Source of the DNA: an uncultured Anaerolineales bacterium
GTDB taxonomy: Bacteria; Chloroflexota; Anaerolineae; Anaerolineales; Villigracilaceae
Reading direction: 5' to 3'
NCBI GenBank assembly: GCA_938008865.1
Contig: CALLJA010000320.1
Span: 1 to 13,665, forward strand
Length of the DNA stretch: 13,665 nucleotides
Positions 6,821 through 13,555 of the stretch are shown here, one piece after another. Position 1 is the stretch's first letter. Each line of letters begins with the position of its first letter. A model generated the notes under the pieces. That model was not told the origin of the DNA and made no database searches. It saw nothing but the letters and a program-made list of their open reading frames with translations. A program made the position numbers and the translations under genes.

Positions 6821-8380
6821 TTATGAAAGAGTGACCTGCCCGCAGTACTCGCACTTGTCCATGCCGAGTTCGAGGGTGCCGCCGCAGTTGGGACACTTGA
6901 AGGTCTCTACGCGGATCTGGAAGCCTGCTGTCTTGAAGGCCGTCTCGTTCTCAGCCAGGTCGGCGCGCAGGCGCTTGAGGCGCGCCAGGTAGGCTTCACC
7001 CGTCATCTCGCCCGATTTACGCAGGCGTTCCACGTCGGCGATGGATTCCTTCAACATGCGGCGCTCGGCTTCGAGCGATTCGCGGCTCTTATCCTGGAAG
7101 GAAACCTTCATCTCGGGCTTGGGCGGGATCGAAGCCAGGATGGCGGCGATGACCAGCATCACGCCCGAGAGGATCAGTCCCACCAGCAACGGTGTGAACT
7201 GGAAGCCAGGGATGGAGTTGAAGTTGACCTTGTTGGTGCTCACCTGGCTGCCGTCGGCGATGACCACGTAGCGGTCGCCGCCCAACTTGCCGATGTCGAT
7301 GCGGGTGATGCCCGTCGAGTGCGAGGACAGGTTGTGGCGCGAGCCGTCTGCGCTGAAGATCGCCACCTGGCCCGAGTCGTCGCCGAGCACGGCCTCTTCC
7401 TTGCCGTCCTGGTCGATGTCGAGGCCCGCGATCTCGGTGACTTTATCCGAGAGCGAGCCCGTCCACAACTGGCGGGCGGCGGTCCCATCGAAGGAGAAGG
7501 CCCATACGCCGCCTTCCTTGCCGCCGACCACAACCTCGCGCGAGGACGGGTCGCCGTTCAATTCCACGGTGCGGATCTCGCTGATGGGCTGGCCGAGTGA
7601 CTTGTCGAACAGCACGGAGCCGTCCACCGCGCTGTAGATGAAGAACGCGCCATACTCGCCGCCTGTGATGACCTCGCTATTGCCGTCGCCGTTCAGGTCG
7701 AAGGCGCGCATGCGGCGCAATTGCTCCTGCGAGTGCGTCCAGATGGCATTTCCCTGGGCGTCGTACACGCCGATGGACCCATCATGGGTGGCGATGACCA
7801 CGTTGGGCTGACCGCCGATCAGGGCATCGTCCATGCCGCGCATTTCCTCGCTGCCGACGGTCGCGTTCCAGCGCGGCTGGCCGTCCAGGCCCAGGGACAG
7901 GACTCCGCCTGTATTGTCGCCGAGCACGATCTGGGGTCCAGACGTGAAGCGGATGACCGCCACCCGCGAGGGGAAGCCGACGTCGAGCGCCTGCGCCAGG
8001 GGCTGGACCTGGCCCTGGCTGATGACATCCACCGACATGCCTATGCCGACGTAGTACACGACGATGTCTTCGATGCCGTCCTTGTTCACGTCGCCAAGGG
8101 TGGTCTTGGGTGAGGAGTAACCAAAACTCCACAACGAGTTGCCCGCGCCGTCCAGCACGCTGACGTTATCCGTGTTCTGAAGAAATAGTTCATCCTGACC
8201 GTCGCCTGTCAGGTCGATGACCTTCATGCTTTCGGCTGTGTTATATGGCTGGGACCACACGAGGCGGTCGCCGAACTTTTCAGCGGTGATCAGTCCGCTG
8301 AAGGAAAACACGCCCGCCACGGCCATGACGAGACAACTCAACACAATGGCTACCACAAAAGGGATGATCTTTTTGCTCAT
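6821..8380 (-). CDS. Membrane protein with FG-GAP/beta-propeller ectodomain and C-terminal zinc ribbon
   Basis: The 519-residue product has an N-terminal membrane segment (about 5-29), then a repeat domain (about 40-385) of the FG-GAP/VCBS or PQQ-propeller type. Four calcium-loop motifs are visible: DLTGDGQDE (56-64), DVNKDGIED (97-105), DLNGDGNSE (228-236) and DIDQDGKEE (321-329). They alternate with DG-rich strand pairs such as SVLDGAGNSLWSF and GVYDAQGNAIWTH. A second membrane helix follows (about 397-418), then a charged, probably coiled-coil stretch (about 430-480) that includes a SHOCT-like pattern (LRKSGEMTGEAYLARLKRL). It ends in a zinc ribbon with Cys496, 499, 510, 513 (CPNC, CEYC). 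The likely topology is propeller outside, ribbon inside. The start abuts the stop of the preceding gene (TAAATG), so the two are co-transcribed. The function is unknown. Confidence 0.85.
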   Translation of the reverse strand: MSKKIIPFVVAIVLSCLVMAVAGVFSFSGLITAEKFGDRLVWSQPYNTAESMKVIDLTGDGQDELFLQNTDNVSVLDGAGNSLWSFGYSSPKTTLGDVNKDGIEDIVVYYVGIGMSVDVISQGQVQPLAQALDVGFPSRVAVIRFTSGPQIVLGDNTGGVLSLGLDGQPRWNATVGSEEMRGMDDALIGGQPNVVIATHDGSIGVYDAQGNAIWTHSQEQLRRMRAFDLNGDGNSEVITGGEYGAFFIYSAVDGSVLFDKSLGQPISEIRTVELNGDPSSREVVVGGKEGGVWAFSFDGTAARQLWTGSLSDKVTEIAGLDIDQDGKEEAVLGDDSGQVAIFSADGSRHNLSSHSTGITRIDIGKLGGDRYVVIADGSQVSTNKVNFNSIPGFQFTPLLVGLILSGVMLVIAAILASIPPKPEMKVSFQDKSRESLEAERRMLKESIADVERLRKSGEMTGEAYLARLKRLRADLAENETAFKTAGFQIRVETFKCPNCGGTLELGMDKCEYCGQVTLS

Positions 8381-9325
8381 TTATGCGGCCTTTCGCTCTA
8401 AAAGAGAATATGCGGAATGGATGACGTTAAGGATGTGTTCGTGGTCCACTTCCTCGAAGGGGGAACTGGCGGTTAGGTTGATGATGCCGCCTTCGGTGCT
8501 GAAGTCGGTGATGGTGTATTTGCCCACGTTCTGCCCGCGGCGCAGGGCGGGTTTGGTACCGATCTGGTACAACTCTGGGTTGACCACGATGCGCACCTTC
8601 AGGTCCTGTTCACTGCCCTTGAACTTTTCGGGCTTCAGTTTGTATTTTCCGCTGATGCGGCTGCGCTTGGTGTAGGAGGCGCGCTTCTTGGATTTCTGCA
8701 CCGCCGACACGCGCAACACGTTGCCGTCATACAACTTGGCCTTGAGCGCCAGCCACTCGTCGCGGTAATAGTTGGTGGTGCGGTTCTGCGTGTCCTTGGC
8801 CGAGCGCGCCACCTTGGTGGGCAGCATGGACCCCGTCAGGTCGAGGTGGCCCAGAAAGGTGGAACCAGGCCGCAGGTCATCGCGCAGGGTGTAGAGGATG
8901 TGTTTCAGATTGTCGTAACGGGGGGAGAAATCCAGCGAGTCGCTGCGGCGGATGCTGCGCGCCATTACGATGGCGGCGATCCAAAGCACCACTCCGCCTG
9001 CAGTGAAGACCAGCGAGAAATAACCCAGCAGGAGCAGCAACACGTCGACCAACGCCAGGCCGATGCCCGCAAAGAAGATTAGCATGGGAATCCAACGCCA
9101 CTTGTCGCCCGCGGTTTCGGTGCGTTGCACCTCGGCTTTCAGGCGGTTCATCCCCTGCAGGATGGACATGGGTTTATCGGCCAGGGAAATGTAAACGGGC
9201 GCGAAATTCTTTTTCCCGAATGCGCCCGCGGCAGGAGCCTTCTTCCGCGCGGTGTTCAACAAATAAAAAAAGATGACCAGCATGACGATGACAAAAATGC
9301 CGCCGCCGCATAGCAAGATTTCCAT
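8381..9325 (-). CDS. Multi-pass membrane protein of unknown function, partner of the propeller protein
   Basis: The 314-residue product has an N-terminal helix (about 5-24), a loop of some 50 residues, a pair of helices (about 78-99 and 102-122), and a cytoplasmic or external C-terminal domain of about 190 residues. That domain contains a strongly basic patch (KSKKRASYTKRSRISGKYK, 211-229) between predicted strands, and a stretch GKYTITDFSTEGGIINLTAS near the end. I do not recognise a family. AGAGGAG (9331-9337) lies 5 bases before the ATG, which fixes the start. It heads a two-gene operon with the propeller protein and is divergent from the glycosyltransferase across only 36 bp. Confidence 0.75.
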   Translation of the reverse strand: MEILLCGGGIFVIVMLVIFFYLLNTARKKAPAAGAFGKKNFAPVYISLADKPMSILQGMNRLKAEVQRTETAGDKWRWIPMLIFFAGIGLALVDVLLLLLGYFSLVFTAGGVVLWIAAIVMARSIRRSDSLDFSPRYDNLKHILYTLRDDLRPGSTFLGHLDLTGSMLPTKVARSAKDTQNRTTNYYRDEWLALKAKLYDGNVLRVSAVQKSKKRASYTKRSRISGKYKLKPEKFKGSEQDLKVRIVVNPELYQIGTKPALRRGQNVGKYTITDFSTEGGIINLTASSPFEEVDHEHILNVIHSAYSLLERKAA

Positions 9326-9347
9326 GCTCTCTCCTCTGGCTTCCTGT

Positions 9348-9355
9348 CTTATAAT
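9348..9355. promoter_or_regulatory. Symmetric -10 element, candidate bidirectional promoter
   Basis: CTTATAAT reads TATAAT on the plus strand (9350-9355) and TATAAG on the minus strand (9348-9353), around the palindrome TTATAA. The plus-strand box ends 6 bases before the glycosyltransferase ATG, so transcription would start at or next to the start codon. The minus-strand box predicts a start near 9341, just before AGAGGAG (9331-9337) of the membrane-protein operon. No good -35 box is visible for either direction. Confidence 0.5.
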
Positions 9356-9361
9356 TTACTG

Positions 9362-10528
9362 ATGCCTAAAGTTCTTTACACTGCCTTCGATATTGTACCA
9401 AGCCCCAAGGGGGCCTCGACGCATATTTTGCACAATATCCACGGTCTCGTCAACGCCAATTTCGACGTGCATCTTATCACGCCCAACGACGGGCTTCTAC
9501 CCACCGTTGATACTATCGCGGGCGCGCGCGTTACCCGCGTCTCGCAGGACCTGACGCAGAACTTCCTGGCGCGAGCCGTGCATTTCGGCGGGGCGGTGGC
9601 GGCGCATGTAGCCATTCATCCTGAATATGACGTGGTCCATTACCGCAACGTGTGGGACGGCTTCCACCTGGCGGGGCAGAAAAAACGCCACGGCTACAAG
9701 ACGCTTTTCGAAGTTAACGGCCTGCCGTCCATTGAGTTGAAATACCACTATCCTGGCCTGGATTCCGCGCTGCTGACCAAGATCAAGGAACAGGAGATTG
9801 CGACCCTGCACCTGAGCGACGCGATCATCTGCCCCTCGCGCGTGACCCGCGACTACATCGCCTCCCTCGGCCTGGACCGTGGGCGGGTGACCGTCATCTC
9901 GAACGGGGTCAGCCCCTCGGACTTTTCCCCCACGCCCCTGCCTGCCCGTGACGGGCGCGTCCCCACGCTGCTCTACATTGGCACCCTGGCCGATTGGCAG
10001 GGGTTGGACGTGGTGGTCAAGGCCCTGCCGAAGATTCTGGAGAAACGGCCCGTCCAACTGAAGATCATCGGGCGCGGACGGTCCCGTCAGCGCAAGATGC
10101 TGACCAAGCAGATCCGTAAACTGGGCGTCGAGGAACACGTCACCGTTCTGCCTGCGGTGCCGCATCACGACATCCCCGCGTTGATTGCTGAGGCGGACCT
10201 GTGCGTCGCTCCGCTGGGACTCAATGACCGCAACGTGACGCAGGGCGCCTGCCCGATCAAGGTGCTCGAATACATGGCCGCCGCCCGTCCGCTGCTGGCC
10301 TCGAACATGCCCATCGTGCGCGAGCTGGTCCGCGAAGACGTGGACGCGCTGCTCTTCTCGCCCAACGACCCCGAGGACCTTGCGCGTCAGGCCGTGACCC
10401 TGCTGGGCGACTTCGAGCTGTCGCAGCGCTTGGCGCAATCTGCCTCGGAGCGCGCGCTGTCGAAGTTCACCTGGCGTGAGTCACAGAAGAAATTGTTGAA
10501 GGTGTATGAGAAGTTGATGGGAATGTAG
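9362..10528 (+). CDS. GT4-family glycosyltransferase
   Basis: The 388-residue product is a GT-B fold transferase of family GT4, which moves a sugar from a nucleotide-sugar onto an envelope glycan, lipid or other acceptor. The N-terminal acceptor domain shows PSPKGASTHI (13-22), the position of the family's GGxxxH-like loop. The C-terminal nucleotide-sugar domain starts near TLLYIGTLADWQGLDVVV and includes LKIIGRGRSR. The catalytic-region motif is GACPIKVLEYMAA, with Glu303; the first Glu of the classical EX7E is Gly295 here, as in other GT4 members with a CPIK/SPLK motif. No Shine-Dalgarno precedes the ATG, and the -10 box lies 6 bases upstream, so the mRNA is probably leaderless. Donor and acceptor cannot be deduced. 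It converges on the thioesterase gene. Confidence 0.92.
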   Translation: MPKVLYTAFDIVPSPKGASTHILHNIHGLVNANFDVHLITPNDGLLPTVDTIAGARVTRVSQDLTQNFLARAVHFGGAVAAHVAIHPEYDVVHYRNVWDGFHLAGQKKRHGYKTLFEVNGLPSIELKYHYPGLDSALLTKIKEQEIATLHLSDAIICPSRVTRDYIASLGLDRGRVTVISNGVSPSDFSPTPLPARDGRVPTLLYIGTLADWQGLDVVVKALPKILEKRPVQLKIIGRGRSRQRKMLTKQIRKLGVEEHVTVLPAVPHHDIPALIAEADLCVAPLGLNDRNVTQGACPIKVLEYMAAARPLLASNMPIVRELVREDVDALLFSPNDPEDLARQAVTLLGDFELSQRLAQSASERALSKFTWRESQKKLLKVYEKLMGM

Positions 10529-10544
10529 TCGTTGTGACAAAATG

Positions 10545-10587
10545 TCCTTCGACTTCGGACCTCGCGCTATGCGCTCAGGGCGAAGGA
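10545..10587. repeat. Palindromic repeat-like element at a convergent gene junction
   Basis: TCCTTCG (10545-10551) and CGAAGGA (10581-10587) are perfect inverted arms. Between them CCT-GCGC and GCGC-AGG (10560-10579) form an inner stem around TAT, with small bulges. Such nested CCTTCGAC/GCTCAGG/CGAAGG palindromes resemble dispersed intergenic repeats seen in many bacterial genomes; only one copy is visible here. It lies between the convergent glycosyltransferase and thioesterase genes, covers the thioesterase stop codon, and encodes that protein's last four residues. It may act as a two-way terminator, although no T-run follows the outer stem. Confidence 0.5.
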
Positions 10588-10988
10588 TTTTCGAAGACCT
10601 TTGTCACTTCCTCGGGGATCGCCAGCGGACGACCTGTCTTCGCATCCACGAAGACCCAGTCTGTCTCGCCTTTGACTAAAACCTTCCCATCGCCTTTCCG
10701 CACAAACTCATACTTGCGCAGCGAACGCACGCGGCGGATGTCCTCCACCCAGGTGCGGATCTCGATCTCCTCGCTCTCGAAGGCAGGCAGCAGGTATTCG
10801 ATCTTATGTTCACGCACCACCCAGGTCGCGTCTGGACCCTGGGCCTGGATGCCGCCGATCGCGGCGTAATGTTCGACCGCGATGTCCTGCATCCACTGCA
10901 CGTAGGTGACGTTGTTGACATGTCCGTTCTCGTCGATGGCCGAGGCGGGAATCTGAATGGTCCTGGAGTAAATGGGGGAGATGGGCAT
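10575..10988 (-). CDS. Acyl-CoA thioesterase-like hotdog-fold protein (YbgC/4HBT type)
   Basis: The 137-residue product fits a single 4-hydroxybenzoyl-CoA thioesterase-type hotdog domain, which hydrolyses acyl-CoA or acyl-ACP thioesters in the cytosol. The family's active-site segment is DENGHVNNVTYVQWMQD (19-35); Asp19 is at the usual catalytic acid position, and HVNN is the hallmark that precedes the long central helix. Strands HKIEYLLPAF, EIEIRTWVEDI, LRKYEFVRK and GETDWVFVDAKTGRPLAIP follow in the usual order. The frame stays open upstream to 11216, but that part has no family similarity. An ATG after MSLFFGTIGI at 10 codons upstream has no better support. The chosen ATG (10986-10988) starts where the hotdog strand begins, lacks a Shine-Dalgarno, and has TACAAT 7 bases upstream. 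The true acyl substrate is unknown. Confidence 0.85.
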   Translation of the reverse strand: MPISPIYSRTIQIPASAIDENGHVNNVTYVQWMQDIAVEHYAAIGGIQAQGPDATWVVREHKIEYLLPAFESEEIEIRTWVEDIRRVRSLRKYEFVRKGDGKVLVKGETDWVFVDAKTGRPLAIPEEVTKVFENPSP

Positions 10989-11097
10989 GATCCCGATTGT
11001 ACCGAAGAAAAGTGACAGGCAGGTGATTTTGAACCGCCGAGATCGCGGAGTTTGTGAAACCCTCCACGCCTTTGCGATGGGATTCTTCAGATGGCGA
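10989..11097 (-). promoter_or_regulatory. Thioesterase upstream region: TACAAT -10 box and a repeat-like stretch
   Basis: TACAAT (10996-11001, minus strand) lies 7 bases before the thioesterase ATG, consistent with a leaderless transcript; no clear -35 is seen. The rest of this 109-base gap carries CTCCGCGATCTCGGCGGTT (minus strand, about 11033-11051) and a nearby ATCGCAAAGGCGTGGAGG. These resemble decayed copies of the CGCGAT/CGGCGGT type intergenic repeats found in some Chloroflexota and other genomes. No gene is supported here. Confidence 0.4.
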
Positions 11098-12378
11098 TTA
11101 ACTTGCGAAGCGGGTGATGAGATATTCCAGATAGCGTGACTTGACCTGCTGGCTGGCCAGGCCACGCTGGATAGGCGGCAGGCGCAGCACGGATCCCAGC
11201 ACGGCCGCCATTGCACGGTGATTCCACAGGACGCGGTTGTCGAAGATCAAGTCCTCGAGTCCGCCGCGCTCGACCGCCATCATCACCACTCGATGCACCG
11301 AATTGACAGGGGTAATCACGCGCTGGGCGCGTTCCCGCAGCGACAGGCTGCCCTTGTCGCATTGGCGTACGCATACCCCGCAGCCCAGGCAGACATTCTC
11401 GTCCAGTTTGGCTTTCTTCATCTTCGGGTGATGTGGGTCGTTGGCTGAGACCAGGCTCATGGCTTCCACAGGGCAGGCGGCGACGCACTTGCCGCAGCCG
11501 TTGCAATAGGTTTCATCGATGGCGGGCAGGAAGTTGGTGGTGTGGATCGGGTTCATGACCCCGAACCTGCGCGCAGCGGTCATGGCTTCGCAGCAGCACC
11601 CGCAGCAGTTGCAGATGAAACTGACGTTCTGGCGCACGTTCTCGCCGAACTGAACCAGACCATTCTCGTAGGCTTGCTGTAACAAGTCCAGCCCCTCCTT
11701 GGCGTCGATGGCGCGCGCATAGCCGTGGCGGGTCAGCGATTGGGCGGTCCCGCTAAAAGTCATGCAGATGTCCATCGGGGCGGAGCAGGCGCGGTCGAGG
11801 TGACTCATTTTATGGCGGCAGTAGCACATCCCAACCCCGCGATATTGGGCCGTCTGGATGACCTCGCTGGCGCGCTCGTAATCCAACACGTGCAGGGCGT
11901 TGTCCTCTGAAAGCATCGGCTCCTGGACGAAGGTCCGCCCGAGCTGGGTCTCCCCGTTGACGAACAACGCGCGGATGAATTCCTCTTCCACGTTCAGGTA
12001 TTGGTGAAAGAGTTCGCTCAACACCTGCTGGTCCACGTCACCGCGCAGGCGCATCAGCGAGAACTCGAAGAAGCCCGCCATCGGCGGCGGCAGCACGTAG
12101 GTGGTCTGTCCGTGCTGCTCCATGTCCAGCAGAATGGCGCGGCTGGACAGTTCATCCAGCACCTTGCGCGTTTCGACCAGGTTCAACTTCCAGGCGCGGC
12201 TGGCCTGTTCGGCGGTGAACGGTTTGATGGGCAGCAACGCCACCAGTCCCGCCTCGCGTTCGCTGAACAACAGGCGCAGGATCTTGTAGAGACTCTCCGA
12301 GGGCGGCGCTCCCTGCGGGAAACGGTTCAAACGCTCCACCAGTTCGGTGTAGCCAGATTTCAGGGTTTTGTGCGACAT
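11098..12378 (-). CDS. Winged-helix, Cys-rich protein with two [4Fe-4S] ferredoxin motifs
   Basis: The 426-residue product combines four parts. An N-terminal winged-helix-like region (about 25-100: FTAEQASRAWKLNLVETRKV, then SRAILLDMEQHGQTTYVLPP) is followed by a helical linker. A Cys cluster follows with Cys185, 187, 198, 205 (MCYCRHKM, RACSAPMDIC) and a dense run FICNCCGCCC (255-263). Then come two ferredoxin CxxCxxCxxxC motifs, CNGCGKCVAACP (292-303) and CLGCGVCVRQC (330-340). A conserved-looking C-terminal helix region (345-426) ends it. It is probably a soluble iron-sulfur redox protein or redox-sensing factor of an anaerobe; uncharacterised relatives are annotated only as 4Fe-4S dicluster proteins. 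No partner oxidoreductase is adjacent. AGGCAGG lies before the ATG. The promoter at 12409-12437 has a palindrome over its -10 box. Confidence 0.85.
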   Translation of the reverse strand: MSHKTLKSGYTELVERLNRFPQGAPPSESLYKILRLLFSEREAGLVALLPIKPFTAEQASRAWKLNLVETRKVLDELSSRAILLDMEQHGQTTYVLPPPMAGFFEFSLMRLRGDVDQQVLSELFHQYLNVEEEFIRALFVNGETQLGRTFVQEPMLSEDNALHVLDYERASEVIQTAQYRGVGMCYCRHKMSHLDRACSAPMDICMTFSGTAQSLTRHGYARAIDAKEGLDLLQQAYENGLVQFGENVRQNVSFICNCCGCCCEAMTAARRFGVMNPIHTTNFLPAIDETYCNGCGKCVAACPVEAMSLVSANDPHHPKMKKAKLDENVCLGCGVCVRQCDKGSLSLRERAQRVITPVNSVHRVVMMAVERGGLEDLIFDNRVLWNHRAMAAVLGSVLRLPPIQRGLASQQVKSRYLEYLITRFAS

Positions 12379-12406
12379 ATCGGCCTGCCTGCAATAGGGT
12401 TTGGTC

Positions 12407-12418
12407 TCACTATAGTGA
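12407..12418. promoter_or_regulatory. Perfect 12-bp palindrome over the -10 box (operator candidate)
   Basis: TCACTATAGTGA reads the same on both strands, and GGTC/GACC flanks extend it imperfectly. It overlaps the predicted -10 box (12409-12414) of the Cys-rich ferredoxin gene, a position where a bound dimeric regulator would block polymerase. Confidence 0.5.
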
Positions 12419-12437
12419 CCTTTCCCCGCCGCGGCAA
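12409..12437 (-). promoter_or_regulatory. Sigma-70 promoter of the Cys-rich ferredoxin gene
   Basis: The minus strand has TTGCCG (-35, 12432-12437), a 17-base spacer and TATAGT (-10, 12409-12414). The start of transcription would fall near 12402, about 24 bases before the ATG. The -10 hexamer is identical to that of the ABC operon promoter at 4854-4859. Confidence 0.6.
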
Positions 12438-12490
12438 CGCCCTTTCCTCCCGTATCGCTGGTGATGATTGTCCTGTCCCCCCAAGTGAAT

Positions 12491-12510
12491 GCCCCTCGGT
12501 TGCGAGGGGC
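12491..12510 (-). terminator. GC-rich hairpin after the small membrane protein gene
   Basis: GCCCCTCG and CGAGGGGC form a perfect 8-bp stem with a four-base loop, 6 bases after the stop of the 12517-12921 gene. No T-run follows on either strand, so it would be a stem-only or weak terminator. It probably separates this gene from the downstream ferredoxin promoter. Confidence 0.45.
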
Positions 12511-12516
12511 GCGGCG

Positions 12517-12921
12517 TCAGGTCTTGTTGGGTTTGGGGACGTTCGGCCCCGGGCGGGACGTCTCGGGCAGGACGGCCACCTGCCTGGGATCGTTGCGGGC
12601 GATCCGCACCTGGACGATGCAGCCTGGCTCCAGCCGCGCCGCGTCCGTGAGGCTGACCATTGCGCGGACCTCAGCCTGGTACGCCGCCCCCGCCGCAGGA
12701 TGGATCTCCAGCGACAGCACCAGTTCCTGCGCCACCAGCGCCTGGTTCGCGCCGTAGACTTGTCCCGCGCCCGTACGCCTGGCGAGGATGACCGCCTCGG
12801 CGGGCTGCCCCGTGGACCTGACCACGGCGCGCGACAGGGACGGGAGTGCGAGGATCAGGCCGATTACCGCAAAGATCGAAACCAAAAGGGTGGGGATGCC
12901 GACAGACGAAAGAATATCCAT
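12517..12921 (-). CDS. Small membrane-anchored protein of unknown function
   Basis: The 134-residue product has one N-terminal membrane helix (about 7-28) and a beta-rich domain (about 38-118), then a short Pro/Lys tail. The domain order is AEAVILARRTGAGQVYGANQ, a strand pair LVLSLEIHPAAG, then AEVRAMVSLTDAARLEPG and CIVQVRIARNDPRQVAVLP. The phrase 'lepG-x-xVqVriarnDP-x-xVAvlp' is shared with DUF3592-like and similar envelope proteins, where it forms a small beta-barrel. I cannot assign a role. GAGG lies 4 bases before the ATG, and a TACAAT -10 box lies at 12954-12959. It appears to be a single-gene unit. Confidence 0.65.
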   Translation of the reverse strand: MDILSSVGIPTLLVSIFAVIGLILALPSLSRAVVRSTGQPAEAVILARRTGAGQVYGANQALVAQELVLSLEIHPAAGAAYQAEVRAMVSLTDAARLEPGCIVQVRIARNDPRQVAVLPETSRPGPNVPKPNKT

Positions 12922-12953
12922 ACAGCCTCGTTTTGGGGAGTCCGATGACCCAA

Positions 12954-12959
12954 ATTGTA
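12954..12959 (-). promoter_or_regulatory. Candidate -10 box for the small membrane protein gene
   Basis: TACAAT on the minus strand would start transcription near 12947, about 25 bases before the ATG. No convincing -35 box lies at the right distance; the nearest TTGTGG is only 14 bases away. Confidence 0.35.
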
Positions 12960-13027
12960 TGGATTTCCACCGTCCACAACATGACCTTTTCGTATTAAAC
13001 CAGGGCGGCGGTTGGTCTTGTTAAATG

Positions 13028-13060
13028 AGAAAACGCCGCAGCGGGCCAGCAGCGTTTTCT
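13028..13060 (-). terminator. Terminator after the response-regulator gene
   Basis: AGAAAACGC and GCGTTTTCT form a perfect 9-bp outer stem around a GC-rich 15-base centre. On the minus strand the stem ends in TTTTCTCATTT. It lies 29 bases after the stop of the receiver gene. The A-tract/T-tract symmetry would let it work on the plus strand as well. Confidence 0.8.
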
Positions 13061-13089
13061 GGCAGTCACGTCTGTTTGACTTTGCCCGC

Positions 13090-13458
13090 TCAAGCGGCGG
13101 ACGTCAGATTTTTGATGGTTTCAGCGAGCGTATCCGGGTTGACGGGCTTCGACACGAATTCGGACGCGCCCGCGTTGAGGGTGTCCCGTTTGCTGCCCGC
13201 ATCGTTGAGGGCCGAGACGATGATGATCGGAATGCTCTTGAGGGTGGGAATGGATTTGAAGATCTTACACAACTGGATGCCGTTGATCTCGGGCATCAGG
13301 ATATCCATCAGGACCACATCGGGAAGGACGGTATGCGCCACCTCGACTGCCAGCAGGCTGCTATTTACCGACGTCGGCTGGTGTCCCTTCATCGAGACGA
13401 TACGTTCCAATAAATTGGTGGTTTCCTTATCGTCATCCACGATTAAGATTTTCGACAT
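13090..13458 (-). CDS. Stand-alone response-regulator receiver domain (CheY-like)
   Basis: The 122-residue product is a single receiver domain that takes a phosphoryl group from a histidine kinase. The acidic pocket is DDD (8-10), the phospho-acceptor is Asp52 in VVLMDILMPEING, Ser82 (IIIVSALND) is the switch residue, and Lys104 sits in VSKPV. No output domain follows, so it must act through protein contacts or as a phosphorelay intermediate, as CheY and Spo0F do. No kinase gene is in the window. GGAG lies 10 bases before the ATG, a rather long spacing. It has its own promoter (13504-13532) and terminator (13028-13060) and is therefore probably monocistronic. Confidence 0.92.
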   Translation of the reverse strand: MSKILIVDDDKETTNLLERIVSMKGHQPTSVNSSLLAVEVAHTVLPDVVLMDILMPEINGIQLCKIFKSIPTLKSIPIIIVSALNDAGSKRDTLNAGASEFVSKPVNPDTLAETIKNLTSAA

Positions 13459-13503
13459 GTGAGTTTTCTCCGCGACAGTAAGACGTGTGTGCCAACTGCT
13501 TCA

Positions 13504-13532
13504 ATCATACAATTAAAGATTTTGTAAGGCAA
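13504..13532 (-). promoter_or_regulatory. Sigma-70 promoter of the receiver gene
   Basis: TTGCCT (-35, 13527-13532), a 17-base spacer and TATGAT (-10, 13504-13509) on the minus strand predict a start near 13497. This gives a leader of about 39 bases. Confidence 0.6.
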
Positions 13533-13555
13533 GCGAAAAGAAGATGGATTTTGGG

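Noticed and set aside
9497..10438. A 313-codon minus-strand open frame opposite the glycosyltransferase
   Set aside because: It is antisense to a clear GT4 gene, has a His/Gln/Arg-rich unfolded-looking composition and no ribosome binding site.
10989..11216. Upstream extension of the thioesterase frame (start at 11216)
   Set aside because: It overlaps the 3' end of the ferredoxin-like gene, has no hotdog-family similarity, and the family alignment begins at the ATG at 10988.
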